64,000 bases of DNA, from positions 3,100,001-3,164,000 of the forward strand of contig NZ_AP024630.1 of the NCBI RefSeq assembly GCF_019976975.1, read 5' to 3'. The stretch's first letter is position 1; the number at the start of each line of letters is the position of its first letter. The notes under the pieces were generated by a model. That model was not told the origin of the DNA. It did not search any database and saw nothing but the letters and a program-made list of their open reading frames with translations. A program made the translations under genes and the position numbers. This document shows, piece after piece, positions 46,187 through 53,426 of the stretch. Source of the DNA: Arthrobacter sp. NtRootA1. GTDB taxonomy: Bacteria > Actinomycetota > Actinomycetes > Actinomycetales > Micrococcaceae.

Positions 46187-47437
46187 TTAGCCCTCCAGCA
46201 GGAGCCGTTGGGCGCGTGGTGCCAGCGTGTGCTCCAGCACGAGGCATGCCGCACCAATGGCGCCCACGTCCTCACCCACTCCGGAACCCACAACTTCAAT
46301 ACCGTGGATCATGCGGGCCGCACTGTTTTCAGCGATGAGGGCCGGAACACGCTCCAGGAAGTACGTTGACATCCGCCCCCAGAAAGGACCGCCGAAAACA
46401 ACGCGTTCCACGTCCAGGGTGTTGGTCACCACCGAGACAGCACGGGCCACGAGGGTGGCTGACTTATCAAGGATGGCAATGGCTTTTTCATCGCCGGCGT
46501 CGGCTTTGTCGCACAACAAGGCGTAACGTTCCTGGACCTGCGGCCCATCTGCATCCTCGCCATGGCTGTCAAGCACACCGGCCGCCTCCGCCTCAGCAAC
46601 CAGGACCTGAGGAATACACGAGGATTTCACACAACCACGGAGCCCGCAGTCACACTGGGGCCCCGTCGGATCAACGATGATATGGCCGATTTCGCCCGCG
46701 TTACCGGACGTTCCACGGACCACTTCATCGTTCAGGACAATGCCGCAACCGATACCCGTGCCCATGTACATGAAGACGAAACTGCCCGCACCGCTGGCCC
46801 CGCCGGCCCAGGTTTCGGCCACTGCGGCACTCGTTACGTCCTTGTCCACCAGCGTCTCCAGCCCGGTGGCCTCCGTGAGGGCTTCCCGGATACGCACGCG
46901 ATTCCACCGAGTCAACAGCGGCGGCTCCACAACGGAACCTTCATCGAGGTCGATCGGGCCCGGGACGGCTACGCCGAGCCCCGCGATCTTGGATGCATCC
47001 ACGCCCGATTCCTCAATGAGGACCTTGATCTGCTGGGCGATGCTCGTGATCACCGCCGCAGGGTCACCACCGGGAGTAGCCATCCGCGAGTGCCTGACGA
47101 CATCGCCAAGGAGGTCCAGGACGACGAACGTGATGACTGCCGGGTCAAGATGGACGCCCACCGCATACATGCCCGATGGGTTCAGCCGCAGGATGGTCCG
47201 CGGCTTTCCTGGGCCAGTACCCTCTTTGCCAGCCTCCACGATCAAGTGCTGGTCAAGCAGGCGACGGGAAATATTGGAGATTGTCTGGGGGGACAGGCCA
47301 ACAATCTGCGCTAGTTCAACACGGCTGAGCCCACCCGAGGACCTCCGGATCGCCTCCAGAATGACCGTCAGATTAAAGTCACCCATGCGGGGTAGATTCG
47401 TTCCGCGCCTCGGTGTGGGCTGCCGGATCTCAGTCAC
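46187..47437 (-). CDS. ROK family transcriptional regulator
   Basis: A 416-aa regulator: winged HTH at residues about 20-75 (ILEAIRRSSGGLSRVELAQ, SPQTISNISRRLLDQ), then a sugar-kinase fold with the GTGIGCGIVLND phosphate loop, the zinc signature GEIGH and CDCGLRGC, and no clear loss of key residues. It likely senses the imported sugar and represses itself and the ABC genes, which follow on the same strand (SBP starts 32 bases past its stop). GTG 47437 has AGGGGA four bases upstream. Confidence 0.9.
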   Translation of the reverse strand: MTEIRQPTPRRGTNLPRMGDFNLTVILEAIRRSSGGLSRVELAQIVGLSPQTISNISRRLLDQHLIVEAGKEGTGPGKPRTILRLNPSGMYAVGVHLDPAVITFVVLDLLGDVVRHSRMATPGGDPAAVITSIAQQIKVLIEESGVDASKIAGLGVAVPGPIDLDEGSVVEPPLLTRWNRVRIREALTEATGLETLVDKDVTSAAVAETWAGGASGAGSFVFMYMGTGIGCGIVLNDEVVRGTSGNAGEIGHIIVDPTGPQCDCGLRGCVKSSCIPQVLVAEAEAAGVLDSHGEDADGPQVQERYALLCDKADAGDEKAIAILDKSATLVARAVSVVTNTLDVERVVFGGPFWGRMSTYFLERVPALIAENSAARMIHGIEVVGSGVGEDVGAIGAACLVLEHTLAPRAQRLLLEG

Positions 47438-47453
47438 TGATTCCCCTAAGTAA

Positions 47454-47501
47454 TTTTCGAAAAAACATCATCGTACTTCGTCTTTGTCTGAATCGTACGA
47501 T
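47454..47501. promoter_or_regulatory. Repeats upstream of the ROK gene, candidate operator
   Basis: ATCGTAC occurs at 47470-47476 and again at 47492-47498, 22 bases (two helical turns) apart; the second copy is part of the palindrome ATCGTACGAT. TTTTCGAAAA at 47454-47463 is a further palindrome just before the GTG. The spacing suits a dimer-of-dimers ROK repressor; no published site is matched. Confidence 0.4.
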
Positions 47502-47595
47502 ACCCATGCTCACACGGGTATGCGCACACGCAGGCAACGGTGTCAGGGGTTGGTAACGATGAGACTAAATTCCTGTCTGGAAGCGCCGGACCGGC

Positions 47596-48726
47596 TCATC
47601 CACGACGACTCCGCGTCACTGTGAACTTCGGGTTCCGGCCTTCCTCCACGGTGGGACCTATGAGCCGCTCAAGGGTGGGCCTGTATTGCAGGTGGCTGTT
47701 GTACACGGTCCACAGCTCGCCGCCGGGCGCGAGAACGCGGGCGGCCGCTTCGAACATCTTCAGGGCAGCGCCGGCATGCACGCTTGCTCCAAGATGGAAA
47801 GGTGGATTCAACAGGACGAGATCCGCGCTGCCTGCTTCAAACGTCGACAGGGCGTCGTCGTGGATCACGGACATCCGGGATTCCAGTCCGTTGGCAGCTG
47901 CCGTGGCTATAGCCGATGCGACAGCCGCCGCCGACTGATCACTTGCCACCAGGCTCGCCCCCGGCTGGTGTCGGGCAAACATCGTGGCAAGAATGCCGGT
48001 CCCACACCCCAGATCCACAACGCGTCGCGCTTCAGGCATCCGGTCCAGGAAGCTCAGGAGGTAACGGGTTCCGATGTCAAGGCGTGCACCCGAAAATGCA
48101 GCACCATGAGCACAAACCGTGATCCCCAATTCCTGCAGCTGCTCCACAACAGGGTAGGGAGGCTCGCTGGAAACCGGTTTGGGATTGCTGGCTACCAGTA
48201 CCCGGGACTTCTGCCGGGCAAGTTGCGGTTGGACAGAAGAGAAATAACGGTCCAGCACTTTGTTCATACCCAGGGACATGTGCTTGACGCGACCCCCTGC
48301 GAGCAGGACCGCATCCGGCGCTGCATAGCGGGCAACGGCGTCGGCGTTTTCCTCCAGCTCAGCCAGCGATTTCGGCAACTGCATGAGCACCAGATTGGCG
48401 CCCTCCAAGAGTTCAGCGCCCAATTCGTGGGAACTGAACCGTCCCTGCAGGCCAGCTGCTTCCGCATTGCGCTGCAGCGCAAGCCTGCCGGTGTAGAGAT
48501 CCTGGTTAACGCGGACGTGCCCGACGCCGGTCCCCAGCAAAGCGCCCAGCGTCAGGGCGCCGTACCGGTCGCCAATGACGACAGCGTCGGTTTCGGGCAG
48601 GATGTGGTCCGACGCCATCTGCAGCAACAGCCTGTCCGTGGCGTCGTAAGCCTGAAGATTCTCCGCCTCGACATCGGGGAACCTGCGCAGCGCGTCGAAC
48701 AGTGACTCCAACTGCTTTGCGGTCAC
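47596..48726 (-). CDS. RlmG/RsmC-like class I methyltransferase
   Basis: A 376-aa duplicated-fold methyltransferase: a degenerate N-terminal half and a catalytic C-terminal half with motif I VDLGCGTGILATMFA, acidic loop VASDQSAAAVAS and the base-flipping NPPFHLGAS. This is the arrangement of 23S rRNA m2G1835 (RlmG) or 16S m2G1207 (RsmC) enzymes. GTG 48726 has AGGA close upstream. The 250-base region up to the cupin gene shows no coding or structural signal I can name. Confidence 0.82.
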   Translation of the reverse strand: MTAKQLESLFDALRRFPDVEAENLQAYDATDRLLLQMASDHILPETDAVVIGDRYGALTLGALLGTGVGHVRVNQDLYTGRLALQRNAEAAGLQGRFSSHELGAELLEGANLVLMQLPKSLAELEENADAVARYAAPDAVLLAGGRVKHMSLGMNKVLDRYFSSVQPQLARQKSRVLVASNPKPVSSEPPYPVVEQLQELGITVCAHGAAFSGARLDIGTRYLLSFLDRMPEARRVVDLGCGTGILATMFARHQPGASLVASDQSAAAVASAIATAAANGLESRMSVIHDDALSTFEAGSADLVLLNPPFHLGASVHAGAALKMFEAAARVLAPGGELWTVYNSHLQYRPTLERLIGPTVEEGRNPKFTVTRSRRG

Positions 48727-48977
48727 GATCCTGTTTCTCGCTTTCCCTTGTCAAATTTCCCGGGCGGCTTATGCAGACCTCGTAAGAAATTCGTTCGCTT
48801 TAGTGTCTCGACTTCGTGCTGCCTTCGGAGGAATGTGGATGATGCAGCATGCCAAGCACCTGTTGTCGCGTCGGATGGCGGACCCATACCCTGACGGCAG
48901 CAGGCACCGGTCCCGCCCAACCGACGAGCCAGGCCCCGGGACCACACTTAACCGGTTCCCTTCCCTGAGAGCAAACC

Positions 48978-49355
48978 ATGAGTGTCAATGTTGTCACGCA
49001 ACTCCAAGTGAAATCACACAACTCTCCCGACGAAACGCGCAGCCCGGACAAGACGACGGTGGAAGTCGTCACTGTCGGAGATTACACAATCGGCCGGACT
49101 ACCTTTGAACCCGGCTGGACCTGGGACGACTGCATCAAACCCGTAGTCGGAACCGACTCCTGCCAACTCAGCCATGTAGGCTTCTGCGTCTCCGGCTCCA
49201 TTGAGGTGGAAACCAATGATGGCGCACAGATCAGCATCTCCAGCGGCGACTCCTATTCGATTCCACCGGGACACCATGCCCGGGTGGTAGGCGATCAGCC
49301 CTTCCAAGGCATCGAATTCCTCAGTGCAGCCGAGTTCGCCGTCCGCCCGGAATAG
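48978..49355 (+). CDS. Cupin domain protein
   Basis: A 125-aa single-domain cupin. Metal-site motif 1 is partly seen as FEPGWTWDDC ... LSHVGFCVSGSIEVE and motif 2 as SIPPGHHARVVG. The histidine set is reduced (H in LSHVG, H-H in PGHHA), so metal binding is uncertain. Similar small proteins are widespread in Arthrobacter with unknown substrate. A strong hairpin follows the stop codon. Confidence 0.75.
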   Translation: MSVNVVTQLQVKSHNSPDETRSPDKTTVEVVTVGDYTIGRTTFEPGWTWDDCIKPVVGTDSCQLSHVGFCVSGSIEVETNDGAQISISSGDSYSIPPGHHARVVGDQPFQGIEFLSAAEFAVRPE

Positions 49356-49401
49356 GAATCCGTCCAGCTAACCCACGAATCCCGCCGAGGGACCAGAAAG
49401 C

Positions 49402-49433
49402 AAAAGACCCCGCTCACCTGAGCGGGGTCTTTT
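49402..49433. terminator. Strong bidirectional intrinsic terminator
   Basis: AAAAGACCCCGCTC (49402-49415), loop ACCT, GAGCGGGGTCTTTT (49420-49433): a perfect 14-bp stem with A and T tracts at its ends, so it can end the cupin gene rightward and the tRNA-Ala transcript leftward. Confidence 0.9.
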
Positions 49434-49441
49434 ATCCGAAG

Positions 49442-49514
49442 TGGAGCTGAGGGGACTCGAACCCCTGACCCCCTGCATGCCATGCAGGTGCGCTACCAGC
49501 TGCGCCACAGCCCC
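49442..49514 (-). tRNA. tRNA-Ala (anticodon GGC), copy 1
   Basis: The minus strand folds into a cloverleaf of 73 bases: acceptor GGGGCTG/CAGCTCC, D-arm GCGC-AGCTGGTA-GCGC, anticodon stem CCTGC/GCAGG with loop ATGGCAT (anticodon GGC), T-arm AGGGG-TTCGAGT-CCCCT and discriminator A. CCA is not encoded. Identical to the copy at 50562-50634. Confidence 0.95.
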
Positions 49515-49550
49515 GGATCTCGTTGATTTCAGGAGGAAGATTTCCCTTCC

Positions 49551-49574
49551 CGCCGAAGCAACTCGTCAATACTA
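49551..49574 (-). promoter_or_regulatory. Leader and -10 box of tRNA-Ala copy 1
   Basis: Minus-strand TAGTAT (49574-49569) precedes a 14-base leader segment GAGTTGCTTCGGCG (49564-49551) that recurs, base for base, before the second tRNA-Ala. The tRNA begins 37 bases further. Confidence 0.5.
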
Positions 49575-49785
49575 ACCACATTCCCCTGAGAAGCGAAATC
49601 AGAGGAGCGTGATCCCCATCACGGGCATCAGTGGGCATTTCTGTCCTACTCAAACCCGTAACCTCGCAGCCGGGGTGCGCTGGATAGCTCCACCGCACCT
49701 CCCCCCAATCGGCTGCGCGGGAGTCACATCAAGCCCCCGCCTGTGCGACTCCTCTTGAAGTCTAGAATCACGGGAAGGATAAACC

Positions 49786-49803
49786 AAACCGTCCAGTCGG
49801 TTT
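49786..49803. promoter_or_regulatory. ARE-like operator before the butyrolactone-receptor-like TetR gene
   Basis: AAACCGTCCAGTCGGTTT is an 18-bp site with perfect six-base arms (AAACCG/CGGTTT), in the style of the autoregulatory elements bound by ArpA/ScbR-type receptors. It lies about 35 bases before the presumed start at 49837, suiting autorepression. The remainder of 49575-49785 shows nothing definite. Confidence 0.5.
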
Positions 49804-49836
49804 TACGCGCTGAAATTTAAGCACGGTGGTAGCGTT

Positions 49837-50496
49837 GTGGGGTCCGGCGGCGCGTTTCTGCTGGCCGTCCCACACCGGAACAAGCGAGAGGCTCCCCCAC
49901 CGCCCATGCAGCAACGTGCGAAAGACACCCGCCTTTCCGTTATTGAAGGCGCCGCCCATGTCTTCGCAGAAGTTGGGTACGGCAACGCAAGCCTGAGCGA
50001 CATCACCAAGCGTGCCGGAGTCACCAAGGGAGCACTTTACTTCCACTTCACGTCCAAGCGGGAGCTGGCTTTGGCAGTCATCGAGGAGCAACATGCCCTG
50101 GTCCTGGCGGCCGGTGCAGGCATCGTAGGCTCAAGCATTCCGGCCATGGACAAAATCATTGGCCTCTGCAGGATGTTCGGCCGGCAACTACTGGACGAAG
50201 CAATTGTCCAAGCTGGGATCCGACTGACATTCGAAGCATCCGCATTTGACGCCGATATCTCCGGCCCCTATCAGGACTGGATTGACACCGTGGAGGAACT
50301 GCTCCGCCAAGCCCAAGTCGAGGGGGCAGTCCGGACCACGCTGGATCCTGCCGCCTTTGCCCGCTACCTGGTTGCTTCCTTCACCGGAGTCCAGATGGTT
50401 TCCAACGTCCTCACTGCACGCACGGACGTACTTCGCCGCATCGACGAAATGTGGGAATTTATGCGTCCGGCAATCGAAGCGGGCGCTGACAACTAG
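49837..50496 (+). CDS. TetR regulator of the gamma-butyrolactone receptor (ArpA/ScbR) type
   Basis: The core from MQQRAKDTRLSVIEGAAHVF, with SLSDITKRAGVTKGALYFHF and TSKRELALAVIEEQ, is nearly textbook ArpA/ScbR HTH sequence; the ligand domain follows, total 219 aa. The start is unsure: GTG 49837 has GGTGG seven bases before it but adds 23 unusual residues; ATG 49906 fits the family but has neither a ribosome site nor a leaderless -10 box. An ARE-like palindrome lies upstream. No afsA-like butyrolactone synthase is in the window, so the signal is unknown. It lies between two tRNA-Ala genes. Confidence 0.85.
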   Translation: MGSGGAFLLAVPHRNKREAPPPPMQQRAKDTRLSVIEGAAHVFAEVGYGNASLSDITKRAGVTKGALYFHFTSKRELALAVIEEQHALVLAAGAGIVGSSIPAMDKIIGLCRMFGRQLLDEAIVQAGIRLTFEASAFDADISGPYQDWIDTVEELLRQAQVEGAVRTTLDPAAFARYLVASFTGVQMVSNVLTARTDVLRRIDEMWEFMRPAIEAGADN

Positions 50497-50511
50497 GGCG
50501 AGGCCGCACGC

Positions 50512-50551
50512 AAAAAAGGGTCTGCCCTTCTTCATCACGAAGAAGGGCAGA
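50512..50551 (-). terminator. Intrinsic terminator of tRNA-Ala copy 2
   Basis: TCTGCCCTTCTTC (50521-50533) pairs fully with GAAGAAGGGCAGA (50539-50551). In the minus direction the stem is followed by CCC and then six T (AAAAAA at 50512-50517 on the plus strand), a classic terminator. It may also protect the end of the tetR transcript. Confidence 0.88.
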
Positions 50552-50561
50552 ACCTCAAGAG

Positions 50562-50634
50562 TGGAGCTGAGGGGACTCGAACCCCTGACCCCCTGCATGC
50601 CATGCAGGTGCGCTACCAGCTGCGCCACAGCCCC
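50562..50634 (-). tRNA. tRNA-Ala (anticodon GGC), copy 2
   Basis: The same 73-base cloverleaf as at 49442-49514, with anticodon GGC in loop ATGGCAT, and no encoded CCA. The two copies are in direct orientation 1.1 kb apart with the TetR gene between. Confidence 0.95.
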
Positions 50635-50673
50635 ATATTCTTGCTGCTTCACGATCGACTTTCCAGCCATCCG

Positions 50674-50697
50674 CGCCGAAGCAACTCAAATATCTTA
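50674..50697 (-). promoter_or_regulatory. Leader and -10 box of tRNA-Ala copy 2
   Basis: Minus-strand TAAGAT (50697-50692) precedes the leader segment GAGTTGCTTCGGCG (50687-50674), identical to the one before copy 1. The tRNA starts 40 bases further. Confidence 0.5.
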
Positions 50698-50750
50698 GAA
50701 CAGCGTTTCCGAAAATTCCAAATCGGGCATATTCGGATGCCAGCCTATGT

Positions 50751-51155
50751 TTAGAGCTCTGATTCCCCCGCTGGCGCGGCCTTTGCCGAGGCGTCATCCC
50801 CCAGTTCAAGGTCAACTACGGGGCAGTCCTTCCAAAGGCGCTCCAGGGCGTAGAAAACACGGTCCTCTGCGTGCTGGACGTGGATGACGATGTCCGCGTA
50901 GTCCAAGAGCACCCAGCGGCCTTCGGAACGGCCTTCCCGACGAACCGGGCGAAGGTCCTGCTTCATCAGTTCTTCCTCGATGCCATCAACGATTGCGTTG
51001 ACCTGGCGTTCTGTGGGCGCAGAGGCAATCAGGAAGACGTCAGTCAAGGCGAGGCGTTCGCTGACATCGAGGGCAACGATGTCTTCTGCCAGTTTGTCGG
51101 CCGCGGCACGCGCGGCGTGACGGGCGAGGGTGATGGATTGTTCATGTGCAGACAC
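50751..51155 (-). CDS. rsfS: Ribosome silencing factor RsfS
   Basis: RsfS binds ribosomal protein L14 and blocks subunit joining in starved cells. The 134-aa protein has the family core: DIVALDVSERLALTDVFLIA, SAPTERQVNAIVDGIEEEL, EGRSEGRWVLLDYADIVIHV and FYALERLWKD. The C-terminal 20 residues are an acidic tail. GTG 51155 has AAGGAG four bases upstream. It follows nadD in this genus with one lineage-specific gene between. Confidence 0.95.
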   Translation of the reverse strand: MSAHEQSITLARHAARAAADKLAEDIVALDVSERLALTDVFLIASAPTERQVNAIVDGIEEELMKQDLRPVRREGRSEGRWVLLDYADIVIHVQHAEDRVFYALERLWKDCPVVDLELGDDASAKAAPAGESEL

Positions 51156-51212
51156 GGGACTCCTTGTTGTGGCCGATGGCCTGTAAATGGCGTTAGCCGG
51201 GTTCTAGCGGAA

Positions 51213-52406
51213 TTAGCCGCTGGTGATCATGATGATGCCGACGATGAGCGCGACAACACCCAACGCCAGGACGCCGAGCTGCAGCAGCCTGTTACGCTGC
51301 GCGCGGGCCAAGCCGGCCGTGTTGGCGTCCAGGGGGTCAAGCCCGTAAGCCGCGCTGGCAGCAATCGGCGGACGCTGCGTTTCTTCAAGCTGTTCATCGA
51401 CGGCGACAGGCCGCTTCCGGGCGTTCCTTGCCACAGCCTCGGCCCGGGCGAGAACACCCGAGCGGCCACGTGTGCCTCTTCCGTTTGCCGGGGCGTTGCC
51501 GGTACCAGCGGTGGGACCCGAAGACGTCACGAGAGGCACAAATGTGGTGCTGGGGCGCTTCATGACCGGGCGTTCAATGCCGGGAACCTTGACGAACTCC
51601 AGGGGCGTGACCATGGCAAGGTTGTTGGCAGTGGAGGGGCCTACCGAAACTCCGGAAGACTTCTTTCCTTCGGCCGCACCAGCTATTGCTGCCGGGACCT
51701 TGGCTTCGGCTTGGTTCTGTTCGGCAAGCTTCTGCTTGGCCGCTGCCCGCTTGTTCAGCACCGCGGCACGCTCGGCGAGGGCAATCTGCTGGGCAAGGAC
51801 TTCAGGATCGACAGCCAGTGGATCCTGCTCCGCAATGTGCTCAAGCTTAGAGGTTTGATTCTGGACCTGGGCAGCGATCAGTTCGCGTACCGCAAGTGCC
51901 TGCTCCACAGACATTTCAGATTCAGCAGGACCGGAGCTGGCTGCCGAATCGTCGTCGGAATCTTTGGCGCCTGCATCAGGCGCAGCCTTGGCGTCCACGG
52001 GTTTACCGGCTGGCTTATCGGCTGGCTTATCGGCTGGTTTGCCGCCCGGCATAGGGACGATGGGGTTGGCAGAGGTGGCGACTTCTGCCTGGAGTTGCTG
52101 CAGGCGAAGCTGGCGACGTGTTGGTGGTCCACCGCCGGATAGCTGTTCTTCCTTGTCTGCGAGCTCTTTGATGGCACGCAGCGCCGCGCGGTCACGGGCG
52201 CGGATCTGGGAGGACCGCTCCTGCGCGGTTGCACCCACTGCGTCTACAGGTGCGTCCGCCGCACGACGATTACGACCAGTTACAGCATTCTCCGCTGCGT
52301 CCATTACCTGGGGTGGCGTAGCTTCCGCCTGCGGTGCCTGGTTCTCTTCGCGGGCGCGGCGAAGCTCACGCCTGCTGCGGATGGGTCGCTGTTCCTGGCT
52401 GCTCAT
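51213..52406 (-). CDS. Hypothetical tail-anchored protein with repeats
   Basis: A 397-aa protein of low complexity: Arg/Glu-rich N-terminus (RSRRELRRAREENQ), a KPADKPADKPAGKP repeat (about residue 122), an Ala/Gln-rich coiled region (QQIALAERAAVLNKRAAAKQK), a basic stretch, and one C-terminal membrane helix (LLQLGVLALGVVALIVGIIM) with four residues after it. It would be anchored by its tail with the bulk in the cytoplasm. No known family. It sits between nadD (7 bases after its stop) and rsfS, apparently cotranscribed. Confidence 0.75.
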   Translation of the reverse strand: MSSQEQRPIRSRRELRRAREENQAPQAEATPPQVMDAAENAVTGRNRRAADAPVDAVGATAQERSSQIRARDRAALRAIKELADKEEQLSGGGPPTRRQLRLQQLQAEVATSANPIVPMPGGKPADKPADKPAGKPVDAKAAPDAGAKDSDDDSAASSGPAESEMSVEQALAVRELIAAQVQNQTSKLEHIAEQDPLAVDPEVLAQQIALAERAAVLNKRAAAKQKLAEQNQAEAKVPAAIAGAAEGKKSSGVSVGPSTANNLAMVTPLEFVKVPGIERPVMKRPSTTFVPLVTSSGPTAGTGNAPANGRGTRGRSGVLARAEAVARNARKRPVAVDEQLEETQRPPIAASAAYGLDPLDANTAGLARAQRNRLLQLGVLALGVVALIVGIIMITSG

Positions 52407-52413
52407 TCAAAAC

Positions 52414-53052
52414 TCATTCAGTACGTGCTTGGTCGTCTGATCCGGATAGTGCGGGGGCCAGCTCCCCTACCCCTGGCTGCGCGGTCCCGGAGTGCGCGGC
52501 GTACAGGCCATACTTGGCGATGTACTGCACCACGCCATCGGGCACGAGGTACCAGACGGGGTTCCCGGCACCTACCCGTGTTCGGCAATCCGTTGAAGAA
52601 ATCGCCATGGCTGGAACTTCCAGGAGGCTGACGTCTTCCCTGCCCATGCCGTCCAGTTCGTGGCCAGGGCGCGTCACACCAACGAAGTGCGCCAAAGACC
52701 AGAGTTCGTCAACGTCCTTCCAGGACAGAATCTGGGCCAACGCGTCAGCGCCAGTGATGAAGAACAGATCAGCGTCGGGTCGCTGGGCCCTAAGATCGCG
52801 CAGGGTGTCGATGGTGTAAGTGGGGCCGGGTCGGTCAACATCAACCCGGCTCACCGTGAACCTCGGATTCGAGGCCGTGGCAATCACAGTCATCAAATAG
52901 CGATGCTCGGGTTTGCTGACCTGTTTGCTGGACTTCTGCCAAGGTTGACCAGTAGGCACGAAAACGACTTCGTCGAGATCGAACTTGGCGGCAACCTCAC
53001 TTGCAGCCACAAGGTGGCCGTGATGGATAGGATCAAAAGTTCCACCCATCAC
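52414..53052 (-). CDS. nadD: Nicotinate-nucleotide adenylyltransferase
   Basis: NadD adenylates nicotinate mononucleotide in NAD synthesis. The protein has [40 protein letters not shown] and the closing [10 protein letters not shown], close to the mycobacterial enzyme. The first canonical codon in frame is GTG 53052 (VMGGTFDP), which would remove the first beta strand. The frame continues upstream without stop and reads RRLRLG before VMGG, as expected for the family, up to about 53103 where ATT and ATC codons follow AGGG. The true start may be non-canonical. Confidence 0.93.
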   Translation of the reverse strand: MMGGTFDPIHHGHLVAASEVAAKFDLDEVVFVPTGQPWQKSSKQVSKPEHRYLMTVIATASNPRFTVSRVDVDRPGPTYTIDTLRDLRAQRPDADLFFITGADALAQILSWKDVDELWSLAHFVGVTRPGHELDGMGREDVSLLEVPAMAISSTDCRTRVGAGNPVWYLVPDGVVQYIAKYGLYAAHSGTAQPGVGELAPALSGSDDQARTE

Positions 53053-53104
53053 GCCCAGCCGGAGCCTGCGCTCCGACTCCCCGCGCGGAGTTGCGGCGAT
53101 AATG

Positions 53105-53344
53105 TTAGTGGCCCTGCTTGTGGGTGTGCTTGTTCGGGTGCTGGCGGTGCGGGTCCGAGTGCTCTTCTACAGCCTCGTGACGGTTGCCAAGGTTGGTGTA
53201 GGAGAGAGCAACGAACATCAAAACCAGCAGGATAGCAAACATGCTGACTCCGAAGACCCACGGCTCGGCCCAGAGCGGGGCGGGCGCTTCGTGGCCGCCT
53301 TCTGTTTGGGCTGCAATGGACGTGGCGATCTGCTGAAACAGCAT
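53105..53344 (-). CDS. Small membrane protein with His-rich tail (79 aa)
   Basis: One membrane helix ([20 protein letters not shown]) with a short N-terminal part and a C-terminal tail rich in histidine ([18 protein letters not shown]). GGGGAGAAG directly before ATG 53344 supports translation. It lies between proA and nadD and is probably cotranscribed. Metal binding by the tail is possible but unproven; the family is not one I recognise beyond Arthrobacter-type genomes. Confidence 0.7.
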   Translation of the reverse strand: MLFQQIATSIAAQTEGGHEAPAPLWAEPWVFGVSMFAILLVLMFVALSYTNLGNRHEAVEEHSDPHRQHPNKHTHKQGH

Positions 53345-53426
53345 CTTCTCCCCTAGTTGGTTCTCAAGGATTTTCGACGGCGGGACTCCCCACCGTTCCG
53401 GACTTCTGTTCTATGTTACCGCGTAG

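Noticed and set aside
44793..46190. 465-codon open frame on the plus strand
   Set aside because: It lies fully antisense to the binding-protein gene, which has a lipobox and clear family motifs; a shadow caused by high GC.
48727..48977. Small plus-strand ORF starting behind GGAGG near 48838
   Set aside because: The frame runs into the cupin gene in a different phase and has no coding character, so it was not called.
51998..52050. Short tandem repeats as a possible CRISPR or minisatellite
   Set aside because: They encode the KPAD repeat inside a coding frame; no spacer-repeat structure.
50871..52142. 423-codon plus-strand frame
   Set aside because: Antisense to rsfS and the tail-anchored protein; composition typical of an anti-coding frame.
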